Shown: one piece after another, positions 9,495 to 19,563 of the stretch
How positions within the stretch are numbered: the stretch's first letter is position 1
Layout of the letters: every line of letters begins with the position of its first letter
Origin: Bacteroidia bacterium
GTDB taxonomy: Bacteria; Bacteroidota; Bacteroidia; Bacteroidales; VadinHA17
NCBI GenBank assembly: GCA_026391215.1
Contig: JAPLDX010000090.1
Location: 1 to 64,000, forward strand
Reading direction: 5' to 3'
Length of the DNA: 64,000 bases
Program-made: the position numbers and the translations under genes
Notes under the pieces: generated by a model
What the model was told of the DNA's origin: nothing
The model's database searches: none
Seen by the model: only the letters and a program-made list of their open reading frames with translations

Positions 9495-9539
9495 GATACA
9501 GCAGGAAGTGACCGGGAGAACCGGCTACCCTTCTGTATC
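9495..9539 (-). promoter_or_regulatory. Leader hairpin upstream of the MgtE_N/CBS gene
   Basis: In transcript orientation the leader has GATACAG paired with CTGTATC around an inner CCGG-TTCTC-CCGG hairpin. The 45-base structure ends about six bases before the ribosome binding site. Its position ahead of a putative magnesium transport operon suggests cis-regulation, but it does not match the M-box or yybP-ykoY consensus that I know. Confidence 0.4.
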
Positions 9540-9688
9540 AGGATTCAGATTAATATTTCCGCCGGATAGTCGTCCATTTAATTTTATAAATTGATTGCAG
9601 GCGTAAAAATAAAATTCAAAACAATACTTTCCAAATAAATTTCAAAAAAGAATAAACTTTAAATTAAAAATATTTTTTATTTCTTTTA

Positions 9689-9875
9689 CATGTACTCATC
9701 CCCTCTACTTCTTGTTTTCATCGGCCTCATCCCCCTGGCCCCCTTCTCCCAAGAGAGAAGGGGGAATTATTTATTATACAACAACTTAGCTCTCCCTCCC
9801 TCTTGGGGGAGGGGGTTGGGGGGAGAGGTCAGAAGAAGTAGAGAGGAGGAAAAGAAGGGGGTGAGTGCGTGAGAT
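9689..9875. repeat. Intergenic C-run/G-run palindrome, copy 3 (long form)
   Basis: Begins CATGTACTCATCCCC and contains two G/C hairpins (around 9729-9764 and 9791-9828) closed by an outer pairing of CCTCTACTTCTT with AAGAAGTAGAGAGG. It shares its CATGTACTCA start with copy 4 at 34.0 kb. The rest of the space from 9540 to 9688 is AT-rich, with no gene or signal that I can recognise. Confidence 0.7.
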
Positions 9876-9883
9876 AAAATGAA

Positions 9884-10633
9884 TTATATTAAAAAAGGTA
9901 TCACAGCCTTTCTATTTACGGGGTATTCCGGGAAATTATTCTTGTACCACCTGTGTGAAGCTATAGCCCTCGGGAAAAGATTTGCGAATGTAAAGACAAA
10001 GAATGCCAATCCTGGAAGAGACCATGTCATCATAGCCCAACCTGCCCATTCGATAAGCTCACCAAAATAATGGGGGCAGGAAATATAATCAAACAACCAG
10101 CCTTTAGGAATTACGTATCCCTGCTGGTTCTGGGACCTCAGCATACGAAGTTTTTCATCAGAGGTTTTATTGATAAAATATCCGCATATAAATAGGGCTA
10201 CTCCCGAAATGAACTGCCATGATAACAACCAGGAATTAGAATAGCTATATAGATGAAAGACACCATAACCATTAATAAAACCGTTCAGACTGTTGAATGT
10301 AATTGCCATAAGGACAATAACCAAAGGATAGGGTTTATTCCTGCCTGACTGGCTGAAAGGATAATAGAATGTCCTGTGTATATAATGTAACAACCAGACG
10401 ATAACAAAAATGATCTGCGGAGCATTTATGTCCGGAGAAAAAATAAAGAAGAGAATAATCAGTGCAGGAGAAGGTAATTCCATTATGAGCCATGCCCATT
10501 TAGATCTGACTGCCGGGCCCCAGCCTTTCCTGGAGAACTTACCGTACGGAGCTGAAATAAAAAAAAGCAGTATAAAAACCAGTGCTGCAACGCTGAATAC
10601 CAGTACTAAAGAAAAATTATAAAAATTTGTCAT
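9884..10633 (-). CDS. Steroid 5-alpha-reductase-like membrane oxidoreductase
   Basis: Integral membrane protein, 249 residues, about six hydrophobic segments. The C-terminal half matches the 3-oxo-5-alpha-steroid 4-dehydrogenase/enoyl-CoA reductase family: SGRNKPYP, then GYVIPKGWLFDYISCPHYFG, then EWAGWA and finally HRWYKNNFPEYP near the end. Family members use NADPH to reduce an activated C=C bond in sterols or in very-long-chain enoyl-CoA. It is divergent from the serine palmitoyltransferase gene, with a 124-base shared upstream region, so a role in lipid or sphingoid chain reduction is possible, though not shown. Confidence 0.82.
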   Translation of the reverse strand: MTNFYNFSLVLVFSVAALVFILLFFISAPYGKFSRKGWGPAVRSKWAWLIMELPSPALIILFFIFSPDINAPQIIFVIVWLLHYIHRTFYYPFSQSGRNKPYPLVIVLMAITFNSLNGFINGYGVFHLYSYSNSWLLSWQFISGVALFICGYFINKTSDEKLRMLRSQNQQGYVIPKGWLFDYISCPHYFGELIEWAGWAMMTWSLPGLAFFVFTFANLFPRAIASHRWYKNNFPEYPVNRKAVIPFLI

Positions 10634-10727
10634 TTTTGAATAAAATTTAAGGCACCTGGCAGTTCAGACTTCAAATATGCATTAAAACATTAATATTTGT
10701 TATTATTTATTAGTTTTTCTTTTTTTA

Positions 10728-10735
10728 TACATTTG
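10728..10735 (+). promoter_or_regulatory. -7 element for the sphingolipid operon
   Basis: TACATTTG matches the Bacteroidota TAnnTTTG -7 box, 23 bases before the TTG start of the serine palmitoyltransferase gene. That places the transcription start very close to the coding region. A clear -33 element at the usual spacing is not visible. Confidence 0.5.
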
Positions 10736-10745
10736 CCAGTCATAA

Positions 10746-11945
<1,200 letters not shown>

Positions 11946-12752
11946 TTGAAAAAAATAATTCTGATAACAGGTATTTCGTCAGGTTTTGGCAAAGAGACAG
12001 CCAGGCTTCTTTCAGAAGCAGGGCATATTGTATATGGAACGGTCCGGCAAGAAGCTGAGCCGGATGGTAAATTACATATACTGAAAATGGACCTTATGGA
12101 TACCCTGTCAATTGATAAAGCTGTCAAAACCGTTATTGAAAAAGAGAGAAGGATTGATGTCCTTATAAATAATGCCGGCATACATACGGGAGGTCCCATT
12201 GAAACATCACCTTCAGAAAACATTAAGTTGCAGATAGATACAAATCTAATTGGGATGGTTCATCTGACCAGAAAGGTATTACCAGTGATGCGGGAGCAGG
12301 GAGGCGGCACAATTATTAACTTCAGCTCAATAGGAGGGATAATGGGATTACCTTATCAGGCATTCTACTCAGCAAGCAAATTTGCCATTGAGGGTTTCAG
12401 TGAAGCTCTTAGGATGGAGGTTGAGCGGTTCAATATAAAGGTCATTGTTATAAATCCAGGAGATTTCTGTACAAATAACTCTGCCAACCGAAGGAAATTT
12501 CTTGCACCATCCTCACCTGGCGATCCATATCAGGATCAGTTTGAAAAAACATTATCGGTAATTGAAAAAGATGAGGCCAACGGCTGGAGGCCGGAAGTGC
12601 TGGCCAGAAAGCTTGTAAAGATAATTGAATGCAGGAATCCCCATCAGAGATATATTATCGCATCATTTGAATATAAACTTGCAGTGGCTTTGAAATATTT
12701 TTTACCAGGGAAATGGTTCAGGAAAATTCTTCAGGGGCATTATAAAATATAA
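11946..12752 (+). CDS. Short-chain dehydrogenase, candidate 3-ketosphinganine reductase
   Basis: Classical SDR of 268 residues: dinucleotide motif TGISSGFG (8-15), NNAG near 75-78, and the catalytic Ser127/128, Tyr141 and Lys145 (YSASK). A hydrophobic C-terminal tail (LAVALKYFLPGKWFRKIL) could anchor it to the membrane. It starts at a TTG directly abutting the stop of the SPT gene. Because SPT yields 3-ketosphinganine, which must be reduced to sphinganine, this coupled SDR is a good candidate for the second step. SDR sequence alone does not fix the substrate, so function rests on the operon. Confidence 0.82.
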   Translation: MKKIILITGISSGFGKETARLLSEAGHIVYGTVRQEAEPDGKLHILKMDLMDTLSIDKAVKTVIEKERRIDVLINNAGIHTGGPIETSPSENIKLQIDTNLIGMVHLTRKVLPVMREQGGGTIINFSSIGGIMGLPYQAFYSASKFAIEGFSEALRMEVERFNIKVIVINPGDFCTNNSANRRKFLAPSSPGDPYQDQFEKTLSVIEKDEANGWRPEVLARKLVKIIECRNPHQRYIIASFEYKLAVALKYFLPGKWFRKILQGHYKI

Positions 12753-12778
12753 TGAACCATTAATCACCGGGGAGATCT

Positions 12779-13771
12779 CTATTCCCCTCTAATCCACTGA
12801 TCAACAGGTTTTTCAACAGGGATCACCGGGGCCAGTATTTTTTTCACAGTATATCCGGCTGCCTCTTTCTTTGTCAGCTGATGGCTCCAGTCAACTCTCA
12901 GTGAGATATCTGCACCCGGACCAGTATTTCCGTATTCAGCATAAAAAGCGGTTTTATCACGTGTTGTACCCTGCCAGTTTGACCAGCCTTCGGGTACGAT
13001 ATGGGCTCCAAGTTCACATTTTATAAATACTGTCCTGGCATAATCGCGCCATGGACGTCCAAGATACACTTTATCAATCCCGGCTTCCGCGGTCAGCTTG
13101 CAGCCCATGAAAACGTATCCGAATTTTTTCCCCTGAGGAGTACTTGCTGCAGTGATATATGAATTGCTTTTGCTGTGAATTGTACAGCTATTGAAAAGCA
13201 CAGTAGCTGCACCGAAGATGAAATCAGTGGTTCCTTCGATATAACATCCATCAAAATACTGGCGACAGTTAAGACCGTCAGTATAAAGTGTATCCTGGTT
13301 GCCTGTTATTCTGCAATTACGGAAAACGCACCTGTCGCCGCTGATGTGCAGTGCAACTGCCTGACCTACAGGACCTGCTGTATTTTCGATAGTCAGGTTA
13401 GCGGCATAAAAGTCATCGGCTTCAACCAGGAAGGTATAAGTATAAAATGTGCTGTTCCTTCCACGGTTGATCTTATTGAAAAAGTCGCCATATGATATGA
13501 TAGTTTTTTCTGCACTTTCACCTATTATTGAAAGGCGTGTGTTGCATGCAGGCACGACTATTTTTTCTTTATAGATCCCGTTTTTGACAAATATTGTAAC
13601 ACGCTGGTCAGGGAATGATTTGCAGGCATCAATAGCTTGTTGAATTGTAGCATAGTCACCGGTGCCGTCCAGTGAAACGGTCATTGAGTATATTTCCTGG
13701 GAAAATAAACTTGCCGGTACGAGACAGATGATGAAACCTGATAAAATAAGAATTGATCTTAGCATCTTCAT
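12779..13771 (-). CDS. Pectin methylesterase (CE8), secreted
   Basis: Right-handed beta-helix esterase that demethylates homogalacturonan, releasing methanol. It has 330 residues with an N-terminal signal peptide (about 1-24). The family signatures are all present: QAVAL (137-141), QDTLY with catalytic Asp160, DFIFG with catalytic Asp183, and LGRPW with Arg239. It stands alone on the minus strand, convergent with the sphingolipid pair (26 bases between stops). Together with the arabinose and xylan genes it supports a plant cell-wall diet. No pectate lyase is visible in the window. Confidence 0.94.
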   Translation of the reverse strand: MKMLRSILILSGFIICLVPASLFSQEIYSMTVSLDGTGDYATIQQAIDACKSFPDQRVTIFVKNGIYKEKIVVPACNTRLSIIGESAEKTIISYGDFFNKINRGRNSTFYTYTFLVEADDFYAANLTIENTAGPVGQAVALHISGDRCVFRNCRITGNQDTLYTDGLNCRQYFDGCYIEGTTDFIFGAATVLFNSCTIHSKSNSYITAASTPQGKKFGYVFMGCKLTAEAGIDKVYLGRPWRDYARTVFIKCELGAHIVPEGWSNWQGTTRDKTAFYAEYGNTGPGADISLRVDWSHQLTKKEAAGYTVKKILAPVIPVEKPVDQWIRGE

Positions 13772-13872
13772 ATTCTTGTCATTTTAGTTTTTCCAAGCTC
13801 CTGTTTTAACCTCTTCTGGTTCTACAGGTTAAAAGTATATTTATGAAAAATTTAAATTATCCAAATTTATAC

Positions 13873-13880
13873 TAATTTTG
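13873..13880 (+). promoter_or_regulatory. -7 element of the tRNA-Lys gene
   Basis: TAATTTTG matches TAnnTTTG and lies 14 bases before the mature 5' end of the tRNA. Confidence 0.5.
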
Positions 13881-13894
13881 CACATCAAATTTTT

Positions 13895-13967
13895 CGGCCC
13901 GTAGCTCAGCTGGCAGAGCACGTGACTCTTAATCATGGGGTCGAGGGTTCGATTCCCTCCGGGCCGA
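13895..13967 (+). tRNA. tRNA-Lys (CTT anticodon)
   Basis: A full cloverleaf can be drawn: acceptor CGGCCCG/CGGGCCG, D-arm GCTC/GAGC, anticodon stem CGTGA/TCATG with loop CTCTTAA (anticodon CTT), T-arm GAGGG/CCCTC with TTCGATT loop, discriminator A. The CCA end is not encoded, and the gene is 73 bases. It marks the boundary of a more AT-rich stretch to the right. Confidence 0.96.
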
Positions 13968-14407
13968 CAAAAGATAAAAACTCATTAAAAATACCTCAAC
14001 ACTTAAAAAATTATAAGATCAAGAATTGTATTGTTACTGTTGACTTTTACATATAATGCCAACTTCTCACAATCAGAGAGCTATGAATTAGAATCACTCA
14101 TCGCCCACAATTGAAAATCAAAGTGCCAACTAACTATGATCAAGAATAATGAAACTCCCCGCGGCAAGCAGCGGGGTATCAAACCTCCACAAAAATCAGA
14201 AATCTTCAATAAAAGGTCTTATATCATTTGTCTGACAAAGGGATGACGCAGGCGAACATTTATCATCAATAGTGAGGGTTGTGATTTATGTTGCATACCT
14301 TATCTTATGGGTTTTAAAATGCAACACTAAGAGAACAATCCGAACACCTTACTACTCTGTAATTGAAGTAGTACCATATTTAAAAGTAACTACAGTGCTT
14401 TGGTTAT
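13968..14407. other. Gene-free 440-base stretch after tRNA-Lys
   Basis: No open frame that I can support. The only clear structure is the palindrome CCCCGC-GGCAAGCA-GCGGGG at 14157-14176, which lacks a T-run and so is not a standard terminator. I found no second copy of the tRNA 3' end in the window, so an integrative element cannot be delimited. Confidence 0.5.
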
Positions 14408-17326
14408 TTATTCAACAATGACTTTCCCTGAGTAGCTTTTTGCACCTGATTCAACCTTGTATATAAATATCCCTGGATTGATACCTTCAAGGTTGATTTC
14501 AAAAGGAGAACTATTCATTTCCTTTCTGATTAACTTTTTGCCATGAAGATCTATAAGGGTAAAAACAGGTAGAGTTGCAATATCAAAATTATGTTTTATA
14601 ATAAGAGTCCCCTTGGTCGGATTAGGATAACATAAGATTTCATATTCAGATGAAGAGAGTTCTCTTTCAGATGTGGCTATTGTACTATACTTGAGCAACT
14701 CATAACCACTATTATTAATACTTCCAGCAAAAAACAGATCATCATTTATTGGTGTAGCAAAGCCGTTATAATATACCATCTCACCAGTATAAACAATCTG
14801 TGTACCTGTTTCTGTTCCATCACTTGTCCAAATTTTATTTTGAACTATTAACCACAGTGTATCTTTAAAATAGAAAATTGAATTAGATGATGATGGCCGG
14901 CCGTCAGGAGCTAAAACTTTGACTAGTTCTGTACCTGTTTCTGTTCCATCACTTTTCCATAGTTCAACTCCGTTAGTCTCGTTCCATGCATAGAAATAAA
15001 GAATACCATCAATATCTGTCAAAGTTCTAGGATAACTGGAAACAGAACCGGGATTGATATCTTTTACCATTACTGTTCCTTCACTTGTCCCATCACTTTT
15101 CCATAACTCTTCTCCGCTAGTCTCATTCCATATATAGAAATAAAGAACCCCATTAACAACAGTAAAACCTCCGGGATAGCTATTAGCTTGCCCAGAATTA
15201 ATATCTTTTACTAGTACTGTTCCTTCTTCTATTCCATTACTTTTCCATAACTCCTTGCCATTAGTCCCGTTATCTGAAACGAAATAAAGTATTCCGTTAA
15301 CATTAATTAAATTCTGTGGATTACTAGAAGCAATACCTGGATTGATATCTTTAACCATCACTGTTGCTGCATCCGTTCCATCACTTTTCCATAACTCCCT
15401 ACCATTAACCTCATCTTCTGCACTGAAGTAAAGAGCACCATTTACATTGGTTAGATAATATGGCTGGTAATAACCGAAATCTTTTACCTTGATAGTCCCT
15501 GCACTCGTTCCATCACTTTTCCATAGTCCATCCCTATTTACGTCCAACGCACAGAAACAAAGAACACCATTTAAGTTGATTAATAAATCTTCAATATTTA
15601 CATTTGTTACAAAAACAGTTCCTGCGCTCGTCCCATCACTTTTCCATAATCCCCTTCCATTTATAGCATCCTCGCCAATGAAATAAAGAACTCCATTTAC
15701 ATTGATTAAATTATAAAAGGGAACTCCATTTAAATCATAAAAGGGAACTCCACTTACAGTAAAAACATAAAGTTCTATATCCGTTACTATTACAGTCCCT
15801 GTATTTGTTCCATCACTTTTCCATAGTTTATTTTTATTAATCCCATCAGATGCCCCGAAATAAAGGATCCCATTTACATTGGTTAAATTAAAAGGTTCGG
15901 AAGAAACAGAACAAGGCTCTAAGTCTTTTAGCATAACAGTACCTTCATTTGTTCCATCGCTAATCCATAGTTCAGTTCCGTTAAATCCATCATTTGCACT
16001 GAAATAGAAAACTCCATTTAAATTGGTCAAATAATAAGGGTTTCCAGAAACAGAACCTGGAATGATATCTTTTACCAAAACTGTTCCATCACTCGTACCA
16101 TCACTTTTCCATAATTCAGATCCATTAGATCCATCATTTGCTCTGAAATAAAGAACTCCATTAAGAATGGTTGAATAGGTCATTGGGCTCCCAGAAGCAG
16201 AACCGGGATTGATATCTTTTACCAAAGCAGTTCCTATACTTGTTCCATCACTTCTCCATAGTTCAGATCCATTGGATCCATCATTTGCCCTGAAATAAAG
16301 AACTCCATTAATATTTTTTACTTTAGAAGGATTTGCTGAAGCTGAACCAGGATTAATATCCTTTACTATTACTGTCCCTGTTTCTGTCCCATCACTTTTC
16401 CATAGTTCAGTCCCATTAGTACCTTCATCTGCATTGAAATATAGAACACCATTTATGTTGGTTAAATTACTTACTTGGCTACTTTCAGATCCAGGTCTTA
16501 TATCTTTTAGCATTATAGTTCCTTCAACAGTCCCATCACTCTTCCATAACTCCTGTCCATTGACGCCATTATTTCCCATAAAAAAAAGAACACCGTTTAC
16601 ATTGGTTAAATTAAAAATGGCGCCTGTAGCAGAACCAGGATTGATATCTTTTACCATCATTGTCCCTGTACTAGTCCCATCACTTTTCCATAACTCCCTA
16701 CCATTAACCTCATCTTCTGCACTGAAGTAAAGAATACCATTTACATTGGTTAAAAAAACTGAGCTAGCATTAGCAGCTCCCAAATTAATATCTTTCACTA
16801 TAAAAGTTCCTAAACTGGTTCCATCACTTCTCCATAACCTCCTGAAGTTAATATCATCTATTGCACAGAAAAAAAGAATTCCATTTACATCAGTTATTTC
16901 AGATACCCTACTTAAAGCAGTTTCAGGATTAGTATCTTTAACCATATAAGTTCCTTCACTCGTTCCATCACTTCTCCAAAGTTCATTTCCATTAATCCCA
17001 TCATCTGCACTTAAATAAAGAATCCCATTAACAATTGTAAAGCTACTCGGATAACTTGATGCAGAACCGGGATAGATATCTTTTACCAAAGCAGTTCCTG
17101 TACTTGTTCCATCACTTCTCCATAACTCCGTTCCATATTCAATTGTTGAACATTCGAAATAGATATAATTACCAAACTGTAAAAAATTACTAGGATACGA
17201 AGATCCTGTAAGAGTGTTTATGTCTTTGACTAAAGATACCTGGCTAAAAGATTCAATAGATACACTGTGAACAAACAACAAAAGAATCTTTATCCAATTT
17301 GTTTTAATTAAGTCTAAAAAATTCAT
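14408..17326 (-). CDS. T9SS cargo protein with 17 ELWKSDGT-type repeats
   Basis: 972-residue exported protein: N-terminal hydrophobic signal (about 10-30), then 17 tandem repeats of roughly 45 residues each carrying ELW-[KR]-SDGT, GT-x-[ML]VKDI-[NR]-PGS and a NGxLYF strand, then a C-terminal type IX secretion sorting domain (about 890-972) with CYPNPTKGTLIIKH and a terminal YSGKVIVE. Proteins with this repeat, probably a beta-propeller, are cell-surface or secreted in Bacteroidota, but no enzymatic role is known to me. The DNA is more AT-rich than the flanks. Repeat spacing is uneven near residues 480-560, suggesting internal repeat loss. Confidence 0.85.
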   Translation of the reverse strand: MNFLDLIKTNWIKILLLFVHSVSIESFSQVSLVKDINTLTGSSYPSNFLQFGNYIYFECSTIEYGTELWRSDGTSTGTALVKDIYPGSASSYPSSFTIVNGILYLSADDGINGNELWRSDGTSEGTYMVKDTNPETALSRVSEITDVNGILFFCAIDDINFRRLWRSDGTSLGTFIVKDINLGAANASSVFLTNVNGILYFSAEDEVNGRELWKSDGTSTGTMMVKDINPGSATGAIFNLTNVNGVLFFMGNNGVNGQELWKSDGTVEGTIMLKDIRPGSESSQVSNLTNINGVLYFNADEGTNGTELWKSDGTETGTVIVKDINPGSASANPSKVKNINGVLYFRANDGSNGSELWRSDGTSIGTALVKDINPGSASGSPMTYSTILNGVLYFRANDGSNGSELWKSDGTSDGTVLVKDIIPGSVSGNPYYLTNLNGVFYFSANDGFNGTELWISDGTNEGTVMLKDLEPCSVSSEPFNLTNVNGILYFGASDGINKNKLWKSDGTNTGTVIVTDIELYVFTVSGVPFYDLNGVPFYNLINVNGVLYFIGEDAINGRGLWKSDGTSAGTVFVTNVNIEDLLINLNGVLCFCALDVNRDGLWKSDGTSAGTIKVKDFGYYQPYYLTNVNGALYFSAEDEVNGRELWKSDGTDAATVMVKDINPGIASSNPQNLINVNGILYFVSDNGTNGKELWKSNGIEEGTVLVKDINSGQANSYPGGFTVVNGVLYFYIWNETSGEELWKSDGTSEGTVMVKDINPGSVSSYPRTLTDIDGILYFYAWNETNGVELWKSDGTETGTELVKVLAPDGRPSSSNSIFYFKDTLWLIVQNKIWTSDGTETGTQIVYTGEMVYYNGFATPINDDLFFAGSINNSGYELLKYSTIATSERELSSSEYEILCYPNPTKGTLIIKHNFDIATLPVFTLIDLHGKKLIRKEMNSSPFEINLEGINPGIFIYKVESGAKSYSGKVIVE

Positions 17327-17524
17327 GTATCGATTTATTAGAAATATTTAAGAAATATTTGCGTTTGATTAAAACATAAATAAATTATATAGTTCAGAAC
17401 TTCAATGATTTGAATATAAGGTTCCTAAAAAATAATATTCAAGTCAAGTTTATTTTTATCACTTAACCAAGTAACCTTATACAGAGGACTCGGAGAATGG
17501 TTTAACATGATTGTTCTCAGAAGT

Positions 17525-18646
17525 TTAAAAAGTTCTTATTGCCCTTACTCTTAATTCATATGATTTCCAGCTGTTGTCTTGATATGGATTAAAACTGTAG
17601 CCATTGGCATGAGTAGTATTAATTGCAACACCATATTCACTCGAACTCCAGTAAAATGTAGCCAATAAACCCCCAATACTATTAAGATAAAGGTTATTGT
17701 AAATCATAATTAATTCTTCCAAAGAAGGCAAGTACCAATCATTATATCCATTTAGAACTAAGTCATTACAAACTCTGGCAGCACATAAATCGGAACATTT
17801 AGCGACTATCAGGGCTGTGTTCTCAGCTCCAGTTCCAAAAGCATTAGAAGTTCCTCCTATTCGTGTACCTTCACAACCCCAGAGATATGATCCTTGGTCT
17901 TTGGAAGCGCACGCTAATCCGTGTTGTCCCGTATTATCAAGATAAAATATAATACCACCTGCTGAATTACCTCCTATAATATAATTAGCAATAAATTGCA
18001 TATCATCACCATTTGTAGTTCCAAGTGAATTTGTAGCAACAACTCTAAAGTGGTATGTCTCACCAGTTGTTAAACCTGAAATATTAGCACTTACAACCAT
18101 AGTAGTATCTCCTGAGATAGGACTTTGAACCACGGTGATGGAACTCCCATAACTAGTTGTAGTACCATACTCAAATGTAACAGTCGTGGAAAGCCAGTTA
18201 GGATTAACAGTTCCATATAAAGTAGCAGTAGTTTTTGTAATGTTTGTTGCAGCCTGTGATGATGCGGTTGGCTTAGCTCCTAATGTTGTAAAAGATAATT
18301 CCGATCCATATCCTATACCTTCACGATTTGTAGCATAAGCTTTTACATAATAGGTTGTACCACCTTCCAAATCAGTGATGTTACTGGTGAAACTATAATC
18401 GACTGCGATATCAGTGGTCTTATCATTAGTAATTGTAGGCTCACTCTCCGTACTCCAACAAACACCAGATGATATTATTTTTGCTCCTCCATCGCTAGTT
18501 ATACTCCCTCCACTTTTAGCTGAATTTGCTGTAATCTCGGTAACTTCAGTTGTTACCAAAGTAGGTACTTCTTTCTTTTCACAAGCAGATATGACGCATA
18601 ATAAAGTGAAAAGACAATAGGCTATGAATTTATTTGAATATTTCAT
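17525..18646 (-). CDS. Lipoprotein with Fn3-like repeats and DUF1566 domain
   Basis: Predicted surface lipoprotein, 373 residues; the lipobox ends at the Cys of VISACEKK (residue 22). Two fibronectin-III-like modules follow (about 30-125 and 128-215), recognisable from GTTYYVKAYATNREG and GETYHFRVVATNSLG. The C-terminal part (about 222-373) is a DUF1566/Lcl-type domain: GGIIFYLD, GYNDWYLPSLEEL, YWSSSEY and a final RVRAIRTF. Such domains are common on surface adhesins and fibril proteins; the function here is unknown. It lies upstream of, and on the same strand as, the T9SS repeat protein, 198 bases away. Confidence 0.82.
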   Translation of the reverse strand: MKYSNKFIAYCLFTLLCVISACEKKEVPTLVTTEVTEITANSAKSGGSITSDGGAKIISSGVCWSTESEPTITNDKTTDIAVDYSFTSNITDLEGGTTYYVKAYATNREGIGYGSELSFTTLGAKPTASSQAATNITKTTATLYGTVNPNWLSTTVTFEYGTTTSYGSSITVVQSPISGDTTMVVSANISGLTTGETYHFRVVATNSLGTTNGDDMQFIANYIIGGNSAGGIIFYLDNTGQHGLACASKDQGSYLWGCEGTRIGGTSNAFGTGAENTALIVAKCSDLCAARVCNDLVLNGYNDWYLPSLEELIMIYNNLYLNSIGGLLATFYWSSSEYGVAINTTHANGYSFNPYQDNSWKSYELRVRAIRTF

Positions 18647-19019
18647 GAGCTGAAAAATAGATTAACTATCAGAAAACAAGGCAATTCTCAAATTTACGAA
18701 ATATGTATAATATAAACCTCACCCACTTGATTAATTCTGATGAGTGAGATATTAGCACGGTTTGTTTTCAACGGTTCTCCAGTTCCTAAAGTTGAGCTGA
18801 ACCATCCCTGACGAATCTATTAACATTGGTCGAAAGAACACCCATACTATGGCTAGTATCAGGCTGAAGAGATGAAGTCAATAGATATGTGGTTTATAGT
18901 AATGAAAATAACAAGGCAACAGTACGTATATACATAATTATCATATCAAAAAAAAATATCGAAATAATCATAATCATATTGAAATATCTATATATATCAA
19001 TCTGTGTTGTGGACATTAA

Positions 19020-19280
19020 CGGCTCCTTTGCCAGGGATTATAGTTGATCTAGGCATAAAACGTATGTCAGTGGCTGTGGGCAGGCGTGTGCAGGGGTCTT
19101 GCGGGGCTATTCAATATAAGTAGCCTTATCGGCCGAACGGAGTGAGGATTAGATAAGAAACGCTTATGTTCAATAGCTTAGGCTGTGTGTGGGATTATTC
19201 CTGTTACCAGAGAGGATGAACTGGCCGACAATAGAAAACGCAACTGGCAATAAATAGACCGGTTGCGTTTCTGTTTAAAT
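19020..19280. other. Structured GC-richer island, possible ncRNA or element remnant
   Basis: Inside a gene-free stretch from 18647 to 19414, this part is richer in G and carries two strong inverted repeats. At 19106-19177, GCTATTcaAtATAAG pairs with CTTATgTtcAATAGC around a nested CTTATC/GATAAG stem. At 19233-19272, AGAAAACGCAAC pairs with GTTGCGTTTCT and is followed by CTGTTT, a weak terminator-like end. There is no open frame. The rest of the gap (18647-19019 and 19281-19397) is AT-rich with nothing recognisable. Confidence 0.4.
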
Positions 19281-19414
19281 TAAATCGTTCAAAATCGTTT
19301 TGTTTTAATAAGAGTTATGGAACAGGTTTCAAAGGGTAAATTGTTGACTAAATTAAATTTATCATATTTATTAGGAAGGTGACAAAAAATCCTTATTTTT
19401 ACTCATTCTTAATA

Positions 19415-19533
19415 GTGAATGATTCTCATCGGAGAATATTTCTTACTTGAGAATGACTATCATAAGAGAATGATTCTCATTGGAGAATGACCATCAAAAG
19501 ATTATAATTATCATAGGAGAACAATCCTTATTT
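19415..19533 (+). promoter_or_regulatory. Seven tandem 17-bp Fur-type operators
   Basis: Seven back-to-back 17-base units begin at 19415, 19432, 19449, 19466, 19483, 19500 and 19517, consensus GAGAATGATTCTCATnG. The best unit (19466) holds the perfect 6-1-6 palindrome GAGAAT-G-ATTCTC, the layout of Fur/PerR boxes. A weaker eighth unit may start at 19398. The array ends 30 bases before the regulator's ATG, so autoregulation by a string of dimers is the natural reading. Confidence 0.72.
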
Positions 19534-19563
19534 GAGAAAACAACAAAATAATCTCTACACTCT

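Noticed and set aside
9690..9872. 60-codon open frame in the palindrome at 9.7 kb
   Set aside because: It is a by-product of the C/G-rich repeat, with low-complexity product and no start signal.
14157..14176. Rho-independent terminator
   Set aside because: The GC-rich hairpin has no T-run on either side and lies 250 bases from the nearest gene end.
14408..17326. Regular repeats that could suggest a CRISPR array or satellite
   Set aside because: Repeat units are about 135 bases, diverged, in frame, and encode the conserved ELWKSDGT motif, so this is a repeat protein.
19415..19533. Iteron-type replication origin
   Set aside because: A 17-bp direct-repeat array could be iterons, but there is no Rep gene, and each unit is a Fur-like palindrome just ahead of a Fur-family gene.
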